Shown here one piece after another: positions 36,701 to 43,969 of a stretch of DNA of 64,000 nt. The DNA lies in contig NZ_CBDDGH010000001.1 in NCBI RefSeq assembly GCF_965227725.1, forward strand, positions 682,001-746,000. The letters are read 5' to 3'. This stretch comes from Shimia sp965227725 (GTDB taxonomy: Bacteria > Pseudomonadota > Alphaproteobacteria > Rhodobacterales > Rhodobacteraceae). The translations under genes were made by a program, and so were the position numbers. The notes beneath the pieces are model-generated. The model ran no database searches, was not told the origin of the DNA, and saw only the letters and a list, made by a program, of their open reading frames with translations. Position 1 is the stretch's first letter. Each line of letters begins with the position of its first letter.

Positions 36701-38445
36701 TGCTGGGCCAAAGCATCGAGGAGCTGGGCGAGAAGATCACGCTTTATCATGCTGCGCTGCGTGAGGCGGGCCATGATCCGGCGGATTTCAAAGTCACGCT
36801 GATGCTGCACAGTTTTCTGGCCGAAGACCGGGACACCGCGCGCGAGATCGCGCGGGAACCGATGAAAGACTACCTGCGCTCGGCAGCAGGGCTGATCAAG
36901 CAATATGCCTGGGCGTTTCCGGCGTTTAAGCGACCAGAGGGCGTGGACAATGCGTTCCAGCTTGATCTTGGGAGCCTGACCGCTGAGGAGCTGGAGGGCA
37001 TTCTGGACTTTGCTTTCCAACGCTACTTTGAGGAAAGCGGGCTGTTTGGCACCATCGAAGATGCGCTCGAGCGGGTGGCGCAAGTCAAGAGCATCGGTGT
37101 GACGGAGATCGCCTGTCTGATCGACTATGGCATTGCGCCGGAGACCGTTCTGGAGGGCTTAAAACCGCTGGCGGAGGTTGTGCAGCACTGCAATGAAGGT
37201 GGCGTGCTCGATCCGGAAGATGTGTCAATCGCCGCGCAGATGATGCGCCACGAGGTGAGCCATCTGCAATGCACCCCATCAATGGCCCGCATGCTGGCCG
37301 ACAATGCCGAAGCGCGGTTTGCGCTGGCGGGGCTGCGGCATCTGATGATCGGCGGTGAGGCGCTTTCGGGCCATCTGGTGGCCGATCTTAAGACCGCAAC
37401 CAAGGCGGACATTCAGAATATGTATGGGCCAACCGAAACGACCATCTGGTCTACGACCTCCCAAGCCGATGAGGCTGAGGATGTGGCCAATGTGGGGACA
37501 CCCATCGCCAATACGCAGGTCTATGTTGTGGACGAGGCAGGGGCTCCGGTGCCTGTGGGCGTGCCCGGCGAGCTGTGGATTGGCGGCAAAGGGGTGACTC
37601 GGGGCTATTGGCAGCGCGCGGCACTGACGGCGGAGCGGTTTGTCGAAAACCCCTTTGGGGAAGGGCGGGTCTACAGAACCGGCGATCTGGTGCGCTGGCG
37701 CGAGGACGGCAAGCTCGACTTCCTTGGCCGTGTGGATCATCAGGTGAAGCTGCGCGGCTATCGCATCGAGCTTGGTGAGATCGAAGCGCGGCTTGAGGAG
37801 ATTGACGGCATTGTGCAGGCCGTGGTGATCGCCCGCGAGGATGTGCCCGGCGATGTGCGGCTGGTGGCCTATCTGCGCGGGGCTGTGCCTGAAGAGGCCG
37901 ATATTCGCGCCGCTGTGCGTGAAACGCTGCCAAGTTTCATGCGGCCTCAGCATTATGTCACAATGGATGCTTTCCCGCTGACCCCGAACAAAAAGGTGGA
38001 TCGCAAGGCGCTGCCTGCGCCGCACACACAGACCAGACCAACGCCCCCAACGGCGGCTGATCCTGCGACGGCCGCAGAGGCTCCGGCGGGTGGCGACATC
38101 CTCAAACTGGTGGCAGATGTCTGGAAGGAGGTTCTGGGCGTGGCAGGGATCCAAGGCGGTAACAACTTCTTTGACCTTGGCGGGCACAGTCTGTTGGCGG
38201 TGCAAGCGCATCGGGAGATCCGCAACCGCTCTGGCGCGGCCCAATTGTCGATCACCGATGTGTTCCGCTTCCCCACTCTGGCCGGGTTGGCAGCGCGGGT
38301 GCAGGAGCTTTTGGGGATCGTGACCCCTCAGGATGACCCCAAGGCGGAATCCCAAGAAGAACGTGAGACGCTTGGCAACAGCCGCGCAGAGATCATGCGC
38401 AAGCGGCGGGAAATGCGCGCACAGAGGCGCGCGCGCGTGTCATGA
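33790..38445 (+). CDS. NRPS: formyltransferase - degenerate C - A domain with inserted luciferase-like monooxygenase - PCP
   Basis: The 1551-residue NRPS begins with a formyltransferase domain (about 15-240) with the triad Asn100, His102 (NFHDGPLP) and Asp138 (ADTGKI). A region of about 310-530 resembles the C-terminal half of a condensation domain without HHxxxDG. The adenylation domain has A3 IYTSGSTGVPKG, A5 NMYGPTETT, A7 YRTGDLVRW and A10 Lys in PNKKVDRKAL. Between A4 and A5 (about 776-1135) lies a flavin-dependent monooxygenase of the MupA/Atu3671 type (TPERHFHAFGGPYPNPSV). A PCP follows (Ser1467, DLGGHSLLA). There is no thioesterase. The hand-read ten-residue code DILQMGMIWK resembles the glycine code DILQLGLIWK. 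It overlaps both neighbouring genes by four bases. Confidence 0.9.
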   Translation: MSLDRLMDRPPMRGVMIGNESLLVQCASLWRDMGHSLEAVVTRTANIRQWAESEGLRVLSSDEDLVAALSGAEFDWLLSVANLDMLPQAVLNLPSQGAVNFHDGPLPQYAGLNAPVWARIHQEPRHGITWHTMEAQADTGKIVAQRLFDVAESDTALTLNTKCYTAAMESFPDVVHALAAGMPDAEAQDLGARSYFGRTARPEAGGRLDFTNSAQAIVALVRALDHGDYYNPLWAPKIAAVDRILLVNTADPVANPTAAAAGTVLAFDNDTLTIACGEGAVRLGGLTDLDGAQLSLSSMLRGGEVLSSLDLKAREAWTAAMMPVAKAEPYWRERLAEFVPATLPMASDANAKAEMQSLTLNLSETPAESVLTAVAVWALRSGVAEVCGVAYRGPTLSATALVCPWVPMRLPADLMNDTTAEADARMAALVTKADNSGGFARDLIARDPALSALQVPDIAVHLGGGPIGGAAMTVAVKDGTAALHFDAKRVEPEQAAKMAARLEQVASQLASAETVAQAGALSKEERAEILNDWNDTEAAVDPDVTMVAQFETQVAKTPDAPALVFGHEILSYAELNARANRVAHVLRDMGVERGALVGLCLRRSTELVVAALGILKAGGAYVPMDPTYPTERLAHYISDSGCDVIVTQAALARALPSHQAQVLELDTDARLANAESGNPDLVAQGEDLAYLIYTSGSTGVPKGVMVEHGNVANFFAGMDARIPYRSGDAWMAVTSLSFDISVLELFWTLSRGFKLVLSGDETSTQISSGRLPTPKGDMEFSLYYWGNDDGAGEKKYELLLEGAKFADANGFCAVWTPERHFHAFGGPYPNPSVTGAAVAAVTKQIGVRAGSCVAPLHHTARIAEEWAVIDNLTNGRAGLAIASGWQPDDFVLRPENTPPANKPAMFEQMGALRKLWRGEKVPFPKQDGSLHPVVTQPRPVSKELPLWMTTAGNPETWQGAGRNGCHVLTHLLGQSIEELGEKITLYHAALREAGHDPADFKVTLMLHSFLAEDRDTAREIAREPMKDYLRSAAGLIKQYAWAFPAFKRPEGVDNAFQLDLGSLTAEELEGILDFAFQRYFEESGLFGTIEDALERVAQVKSIGVTEIACLIDYGIAPETVLEGLKPLAEVVQHCNEGGVLDPEDVSIAAQMMRHEVSHLQCTPSMARMLADNAEARFALAGLRHLMIGGEALSGHLVADLKTATKADIQNMYGPTETTIWSTTSQADEAEDVANVGTPIANTQVYVVDEAGAPVPVGVPGELWIGGKGVTRGYWQRAALTAERFVENPFGEGRVYRTGDLVRWREDGKLDFLGRVDHQVKLRGYRIELGEIEARLEEIDGIVQAVVIAREDVPGDVRLVAYLRGAVPEEADIRAAVRETLPSFMRPQHYVTMDAFPLTPNKKVDRKALPAPHTQTRPTPPTAADPATAAEAPAGGDILKLVADVWKEVLGVAGIQGGNNFFDLGGHSLLAVQAHREIRNRSGAAQLSITDVFRFPTLAGLAARVQELLGIVTPQDDPKAESQEERETLGNSRAEIMRKRREMRAQRRARVS

Positions 38446-39173
38446 GGCCGATTGCGCCATCGCTGATCGCGCTGCAACAGGGGCTTGCACAGATTGCGCC
38501 CAAGGCGGTGGCCGTAGCGGTCAGTGATCCGAGAGGGTCGCTGGCGGTGGTCTGGCCCGAAGAGGCGCCAGCGATCGCCAAGGCGGTGCCCGCGCGGCGG
38601 CGTGAGTTTGCGGCGGGGCGTCATGCCGCGCGCATGGCGATGCGTGATCTGGACGTTGCCGAACAGGCGATACCCGCAGGGCAAGACCGCGCGCCCATCT
38701 GGCCGGAGGATTTGACCGGCTCGATCAGTCATGACGGATCAAGCTGCATCGCGGTGCTTGCACGGCAGGAGGACTTTCACGCGCTGGGTGTGGATGTCGA
38801 GCCAGCGGAGGCGCTCCCGGCAGATGTGATCGACGCGGTTTGCACCCAACACGAACTGGACGGGTTGCTTGCGCTCCCTTCTGACGCGCGCGCGCTGCAT
38901 GCAAGACGGCTGTTTTGCGCCAAAGAAGCGGTTTTTAAGGCGCAATATCCTCTGACGAGCTGTCTTTTTGACTTCGAGGCGCTTGAGATCACATGGGCCG
39001 AAACCACTACACATTTCACCGCGCGTTTTACGAGAGATGTCGGAAGTGTTCCGGCCAATGCCACGCTGTGCGGACAGGTCGGGGAAGCCGGTGGTCATAT
39101 GTTTGCTTTGGTCGCCATAGGCGCCCGCGTGGCGACGGAAAATGCCGAATTCCCCTTTTGCGCCATGGGATAA
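38442..39173 (+). CDS. 4'-Phosphopantetheinyl transferase, EntD/Sfp type
   Basis: The 243-residue enzyme attaches the phosphopantetheine arm of CoA to carrier-domain serines, here presumably Ser1802 of the PKS and Ser1467 of the NRPS. Motifs are GSISHDGSSCIAV, the magnesium-binding GVDVEPAEAL and FCAKEAVFKAQYP, all typical of the EntD branch. The start codon overlaps the NRPS stop (ATGA), so it is made with its substrates. A dedicated PPTase supports the view that this is a self-contained biosynthetic operon. Confidence 0.92.
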   Translation: MRPIAPSLIALQQGLAQIAPKAVAVAVSDPRGSLAVVWPEEAPAIAKAVPARRREFAAGRHAARMAMRDLDVAEQAIPAGQDRAPIWPEDLTGSISHDGSSCIAVLARQEDFHALGVDVEPAEALPADVIDAVCTQHELDGLLALPSDARALHARRLFCAKEAVFKAQYPLTSCLFDFEALEITWAETTTHFTARFTRDVGSVPANATLCGQVGEAGGHMFALVAIGARVATENAEFPFCAMG

Positions 39174-39248
39174 CCATATTCACACGCCATAAAGGGGCAT
39201 CAAGAGCGCGGAGTCTGAGTCGCGCCGTTGGAAGGTTTGAGGACGGGC

Positions 39249-40520
39249 ATGGATAAGATCCAGTCTATCGCTGAAGTGCTGGGCATGTTGCGCAGAAGGT
39301 CGTTTCTGTGGGTCAGTGTGATTGCCGCTGGGCTGCTGATCTCCCTTGCCTATGTGCTGAGCCTGCCGCGAGAGTACGAAACCTCCGCCACCATTCAGAT
39401 CGAGCAGCCCTCAATCCAAACCGGCAGCACCACGCCGGGTGCGTTGAACGCGGACATGCTGCAAAAGCTGCAGATCGTGGAGCAGCGGGTGATGGCGCGG
39501 GACAACCTGCTGACCATCATCCAGAAGTTTGGGCTCTATCGCGATTCTGATCTGAGCGAGATGCAAAAGGTGGCCCTGCTGCGCGAAACTGCGCGAGTGG
39601 TGCATATCATCAACCCGGAATTCCGTTGGCGTCAGGATATCAGCCCGTCCGCTCTTCTGGTGACGGTGCGGATGACAGACCCGGTGCTGGCCGCCAATGT
39701 GGCCAACGAGCTGGTCAACAATGTGCTGGAACAGGAAGATCAGCGCCGCATCGCACGCATCACCGAAACGCTGAATTTCTTTGACAGTGAGGAGCGCCGT
39801 GTCGGGGCGGGTATTGCCGCCATGGAAACGCAGATTGCTGATTACAAACGGGACAATGCCGTTTTGCTGTCTGGCGGGGTGGAGGCGCTGCGGACCCGGC
39901 TTGTGGATCTCCAGCAGATCGAACTCGAAGTGCAGCGTCAAATCCTTGAGAATGAAAGTGCGGCCTCCGGCGGCAATTCGGTGCGCGCACAGCGTGTGCG
40001 TCGCCTGAAGGAAGAGGCTGCGCTCTATCAACTGGAAATTGCCGAGATTGAGGCCGCGCTGGCAGATACGCCGCGACTGGAACAGCAATACGGCAAGCTG
40101 GAGCGTCAGCTTGCGAAACTGGAAGAGCAATATCAGGCAATCACGGCAGGCAAGGCCGAAGCCGAGATGCAGCAGATGCTGGAAGCGAGCCAACAGTCGG
40201 AAAGCTTTACCGTTCTGGAAAAAGCCTTGCCGCCAGATTGGCCTGTCGCTCCCTCGCGCAAACGTATTCTCGCGATGGGCGGATTGCTGAGCGTGATGGT
40301 CGCCATCAGCTTTGTGCTGTTGATTGAAATGCGCAGCCCGGTGATCTGGACTCGCGGACAACTGGAACGACAACTGCGGCTGCGCGCCGTGGCAGCAATT
40401 CCGGTGCTGCAAACGCCCAAACAAAGGCGGCTCAAAACCTTGGCCTCAGTCGCCCGCTTTACTGCATTGATTGCAACCTTTGGCGTGTTGGCCACGGCGA
40501 TCTTGAACCTCAGCAGCTGA
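39249..40520 (+). CDS. Wzz/chain-length-determinant-like polysaccharide co-polymerase without kinase domain
   Basis: The 423-residue inner-membrane protein has TM1 near residues 17-37 (WVSVIAAGLLISLAYVLSL), a large periplasmic part with an extended coiled-coil-like region (about 165-310) and a second TM near 338-362, preceded by the proline-rich PDWPVAPSRKR typical of polysaccharide co-polymerases. A third hydrophobic stretch is at the C-terminus. It lacks the cytoplasmic tyrosine kinase domain of Wzc/ExoP; the separate ATPase at 56257-57027 may fill that role. The ATG at 39249 follows GAGGACGG. It lies 75 bp after the PPTase gene and may share its transcript. Confidence 0.87.
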   Translation: MDKIQSIAEVLGMLRRRSFLWVSVIAAGLLISLAYVLSLPREYETSATIQIEQPSIQTGSTTPGALNADMLQKLQIVEQRVMARDNLLTIIQKFGLYRDSDLSEMQKVALLRETARVVHIINPEFRWRQDISPSALLVTVRMTDPVLAANVANELVNNVLEQEDQRRIARITETLNFFDSEERRVGAGIAAMETQIADYKRDNAVLLSGGVEALRTRLVDLQQIELEVQRQILENESAASGGNSVRAQRVRRLKEEAALYQLEIAEIEAALADTPRLEQQYGKLERQLAKLEEQYQAITAGKAEAEMQQMLEASQQSESFTVLEKALPPDWPVAPSRKRILAMGGLLSVMVAISFVLLIEMRSPVIWTRGQLERQLRLRAVAAIPVLQTPKQRRLKTLASVARFTALIATFGVLATAILNLSS

Positions 40521-41007
40521 GCGCCACAATTCGGTCAAATTTGGCGGTGATGGGCGGATTTTCGCCGAATCATCCTGTGCCCTTTTGATCGCGCCTGTGT
40601 GCCCTCGCCTGCGCAATCAGAAACAATGGCACCACCCTCAAAACCATCGTTTCCAATGCGGACACCGGCGTCAGAGAAGCTAACTTCAATTTTAACCAAT
40701 ATGTCAGTTTCTGGCGGCCCTACATCCAACAGAATTGCTTATTTTCAACTATTTAGCCAAATCTATACTTAAGTTAAGGTGGATTTCTGGAAAATTGTGG
40801 CTAAAGTTTGTCCTTGGGTGGGCGCTTCCTTGGAGGAGCATCTGAAGAACTAAGACTAAGGACGACACTGTGGCTGATCCCTGCTGATGGGGACCTCTTT
40901 TTCAAAACAGCTCAGAATGACGGATTTGTCGGAACCGCGTGGGACCGACCACAGTGATGTTTTGTGTTCGATGATGCCCTCCCCGGTGTGTTTTGGGGAT
41001 GAAACAA
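40521..41007 (+). other. 487-bp AT-richer leader region before the priming transferase
   Basis: No convincing gene lies here. The middle part (about 40675-40800) is distinctly AT-rich and holds TATACT at 40764-40769, a possible -10 element without a well-spaced -35. An 8-bp inverted repeat (CACTGTGG at 40866-40873, CCACAGTG at 40949-40956) brackets 75 bp close to the start of the next gene. It is a plausible promoter and structured leader for the downstream polysaccharide genes. Confidence 0.4.
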
Positions 41008-41673
41008 ATGGCGATTTATTCGCGGGACGATTTTGCGCAGGGGTTTGTGGTAACCCCAAACAGGCACGGGATCTACCGAGGCGGGTTTAAGCGGTTTTGC
41101 GACATAATTTTTGTGCTGATTGTGGCGCTGCCGGTGAGCCTTGTCATCGCACTGCTGGCGCTGTTGATCTCGCTGGATGGCAGCGCGCCATTTTATCGGC
41201 AGGAGCGCATCGGGAAAAACGGCAAGCGGTTTTACATGCTCAAGCTCCGCTCGATGGTGCCCAATGCGGAGCGCGAGCTGGAGGAGCTGCTGAAACGCAA
41301 CCCCAAAGCCCGCATGGAGTGGGAAGACAAGCAGAAGCTGACCGATGATCCCCGGATCACGCGGCTTGGCCGGATCATCCGCAAAACCTCGATGGATGAG
41401 CTGCCGCAGTTCTTCAACGTGCTGATGGGCGACATGTCCGTGGTTGGGCCGCGCCCGATGATGCCGGAGCAAGCCACACTTTATCCGGGTGCAGCCTACT
41501 ACACCCTGCGCCCTGGCATTACCGGTTTCTGGCAGATTTCTGAGCGCAACGAATGCAGCTTTGCCGAGCGCGCCGTTCACGACAGCCACTATGACCGCGT
41601 GCTGTCGCTGCGTACGGATCTGAAGATCATCCTGCGCACTGTGGCCGTGGTGACAGCCGCCACCGGCCGCTGA
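41008..41673 (+). CDS. Undecaprenyl-phosphate sugar phosphotransferase (ExoY/WcaJ C-terminal type)
   Basis: This 221-residue monotopic phosphoglycosyltransferase starts repeat-unit synthesis by moving a sugar-1-phosphate to undecaprenyl phosphate. It has one membrane segment (about 27-52), YRQERIGKNGKRFYMLKLRSM, LTDDPRITRLGRIIRKTSMDELPQ and MSVVGPRPM, the hallmark of the bacterial sugar transferase family. It is the short ExoY-like form without the N-terminal multi-TM domain of WcaJ. Several close starts exist (TTG 40993, ATG 40999, ATG 41008); 41008 was chosen because GGGGATG is correctly spaced before it. The sugar is probably glucose or galactose, but this cannot be read by eye. Confidence 0.92.
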   Translation: MAIYSRDDFAQGFVVTPNRHGIYRGGFKRFCDIIFVLIVALPVSLVIALLALLISLDGSAPFYRQERIGKNGKRFYMLKLRSMVPNAERELEELLKRNPKARMEWEDKQKLTDDPRITRLGRIIRKTSMDELPQFFNVLMGDMSVVGPRPMMPEQATLYPGAAYYTLRPGITGFWQISERNECSFAERAVHDSHYDRVLSLRTDLKIILRTVAVVTAATGR

Positions 41674-41783
41674 TCTGCTTCGGCTGACAGCTCTGACGCT
41701 GCAGGTTAAGGTGGCGTCATGGACCGGCGGCTTCGCGCATTGCCCGCAAAACCCGCAAAGCTGACGAGGAAGGCCCCCGCCTA

Positions 41784-43289
41784 ATGCCCAATATTCTTGC
41801 CACCCTGATGCTGATGCTTTGGCCGGTGGTGATTTGGCGGCTGTTTGTCAACCTGCCGCCCGGGCGGGCGTTGATCTGGTCATTGCTTGGGGCCTATTTG
41901 CTGCTGCCACCACCACCGGCAGAATTTGACTTCCCTCTCATGCCCGCGCTGGACAAAACCAGCCTGCCCAATCTGGCAATCCTGATTGTGGTGGTCTTTG
42001 TGCTGCCGCAGCGGCCAAAGCTGCTGCCCGATAGCCTGCTCGCGCGCTGGCTTCTGGCGATCTTTGTGCTGAGTCCGGTGGCCACGGTGCTGAGCAATGG
42101 CGAGCCGCTGATTTTCACCGAGATGTTCATTCGCGGATTGTATCTGCAGGATGCGGTGGCGCAACCGATCAACAATTTCATTCTGGTGATCGGCTTTCTG
42201 CTGGCGCGGGCGCTCTTGCAGACCCGCGCGGATCAACGGGATTTGCTGATCGCGCTGATGATTGGCGGATTGGCGTATTCGCTGCCCATTTTGCTGGAGG
42301 TCCGGCTCAGCCCGCAGCTCAACAATTGGGTCTACGGCTACTACCAGCACCTGTTCTCGCAAACCATTCGCGGCGGTGGGTATCGCCCGATGGTGTTTCT
42401 CTACCATGGGATTTGGCTGGCGTATTTTGTCCTGACAGCCTTGCTCGCGGCCCTTGCTTTGTGGCGGGCGGATAGCGGGCAGATGCGGGCGAAGTTCCTG
42501 CTTGCGACGCTCTATCTGGCAGCTGTGCTGGTGTTGTGCAAAACGCTGGCAACGCTGGTTTATGCTGCGGCGGCGGGCTGTGTCATCCTGTTTATGGGAC
42601 GGCGTGCGCAGGTGCGCGTGGCGGCCCTGTTGGCAGCGTTGATGTTGCTTTATCCGGCGTTGAAGCTGGGTAATCTGGTGCCGAGCGACGCGATTGTGGC
42701 ACAGGCTGAAGCGGTCAGTGCGGAGCGGGCCCATTCGCTGAACTTTCGGATTGTGAACGAAGACATCCTATTTGAGCGCGCCATGGAGAAGCCGCTTTTC
42801 GGCTGGGGTATTTGGGGGCGCAATCATCTGCGTGACAGCACCACGGGCGCGATCACCACAGTGTCTGACGGCTATTGGATCATCGTGATCGGGGTCTGGG
42901 GTTGGGTCGGCTATCTTGCGCAATTTGGTCTGATGGCGCTGCCGATCTGGCTGATTTCCAGAGAGCTGCGCCACGCCCATGTGCAGGAGCAGGACAGGCT
43001 GCGCTCCGAGAGATCTTATAAGCTGCTCGATGCGCCTTCGGCGCGTGACACATCGGAGGACGGGTTGTCCCCCTATATCGGGCCGCTTGCGGTGATGCTG
43101 GGCTTTAACATGATCGACATGCTGCCCAATGCCACGCTGACCCCGACGACATGGCTGATTGCCGGGACACTGTTTGGTCATGCGGAACGCATGGCGCGCG
43201 CGCGTTTGCACGGTGCGCAGACATCGGATGCGCCACAGGATACAAACACGGATCAGGTGGAAAAAGAACGTCCCCGCACCATTCTTTAG
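41784..43289 (+). CDS. Wzy/O-antigen ligase-like polysaccharide polymerase
   Basis: The 501-residue membrane protein has about 11 hydrophobic segments and a large loop near residues 305-360 (RAHSLNFRIVNEDILFERAM then PLFGWGIWGRNH), which corresponds to the Wzy_C/O-antigen ligase signature with a conserved arginine and the GxGxG-like stretch. The likely role is polymerising repeat units on the periplasmic side. A WaaL-type ligase would look similar, but the context of flippase and co-polymerase favours polymerase. The last 40 residues are hydrophilic. It follows the priming transferase by 110 bp, in which nothing is seen. Confidence 0.85.
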   Translation: MPNILATLMLMLWPVVIWRLFVNLPPGRALIWSLLGAYLLLPPPPAEFDFPLMPALDKTSLPNLAILIVVVFVLPQRPKLLPDSLLARWLLAIFVLSPVATVLSNGEPLIFTEMFIRGLYLQDAVAQPINNFILVIGFLLARALLQTRADQRDLLIALMIGGLAYSLPILLEVRLSPQLNNWVYGYYQHLFSQTIRGGGYRPMVFLYHGIWLAYFVLTALLAALALWRADSGQMRAKFLLATLYLAAVLVLCKTLATLVYAAAAGCVILFMGRRAQVRVAALLAALMLLYPALKLGNLVPSDAIVAQAEAVSAERAHSLNFRIVNEDILFERAMEKPLFGWGIWGRNHLRDSTTGAITTVSDGYWIIVIGVWGWVGYLAQFGLMALPIWLISRELRHAHVQEQDRLRSERSYKLLDAPSARDTSEDGLSPYIGPLAVMLGFNMIDMLPNATLTPTTWLIAGTLFGHAERMARARLHGAQTSDAPQDTNTDQVEKERPRTIL

Positions 43290-43296
43290 GGCCGCA

Positions 43297-43881
43297 TCAG
43301 TGGCGCGTTTGTGCCTTGCCTTGCGCAGCCGCCTCATAGCCGGGTTTCATTTTAAGTAGGCGCGCGGGCACACCGCCCACCACCGCACCAGCGGGGACAT
43401 TTGTCGTGACCACCGCATTGGCACCAATTTCCGCATCACGCCCCACGACCAGAGGGCCGATCAGTTTGGCGCCTGCCCCCACATCCACATGCCCCTCCAG
43501 CACCACGGTACCTGCAAGGGTGACCTGATGCATGAGCTGGCAGTTCGGGCCAATTCTGGCGCTGGAATGCACAATGATGCCTGTGGGATGCGGCAGGCGC
43601 AGGCCACCTTCGATGGCCATATTGAGATGGATTTCGGATTGGGTGATCAGCGACCAGAAGCGATGCACAAGAACCCAGTATTTCGAGACCAATCCGCCCC
43701 AGACGCCCCCCTTGGCAAGTGCGGCCTGATAGCGGCGGATCGCGCGCAACAGCTTTGGCGCAGGGTCCCAGAAACGGGAGATCTGCTCCCGGCTCCAATC
43801 CGGTGTGGTTGCGGAAACCTGCGTAGGGTCTTGCAAATCTGGCTCTCCAAAGGGCGCAAAACACATCCATGCGCATTTCAA
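43297..43881 (-). CDS. Left-handed beta-helix acetyltransferase (CysE/WcaB-like)
   Basis: The 194-residue protein contains the hexapeptide-repeat fold of serine O-acetyltransferase-like enzymes: GGLRLPHPTGIIVHSSARIG, NCQLMHQVTLAG, VDVGAGAKLIGPLVVGRDAE and the closing NVPAGAVVGGVPARLLKM. The catalytic His lies in PHPTGIIVH. In polysaccharide loci such proteins acetylate a sugar of the repeat unit (WcaB/WcaF type) using acetyl-CoA; a true CysE is less likely because cysteine genes are absent. The gene is on the minus strand, converging with wzy and divergent from the acyltransferase. ATGs at 43881 and 43866 are both possible starts. Confidence 0.85.
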   Translation of the reverse strand: MKCAWMCFAPFGEPDLQDPTQVSATTPDWSREQISRFWDPAPKLLRAIRRYQAALAKGGVWGGLVSKYWVLVHRFWSLITQSEIHLNMAIEGGLRLPHPTGIIVHSSARIGPNCQLMHQVTLAGTVVLEGHVDVGAGAKLIGPLVVGRDAEIGANAVVTTNVPAGAVVGGVPARLLKMKPGYEAAAQGKAQTRH

Positions 43882-43950
43882 AGCGTTGTCGCAAAACCTC
43901 TTTAATAAAGCAACGTTACTATGGCGTCAGGCGAAGCTTGCCCCCCACTG

Positions 43951-43969
43951 CACAGAGGTGTTCTCTGTG
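43951..43969. promoter_or_regulatory. Inverted repeat covering the acyltransferase start
   Basis: A perfect 7-bp inverted repeat CACAGAG-GTGTT-CTCTGTG spans the proposed GTG start (43967) and its ribosome-binding AGAGGTG. As RNA it would fold the start codon into a hairpin; as DNA it could be an operator between the divergent acetyl- and acyltransferase genes. Its function is not shown. Confidence 0.4.
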
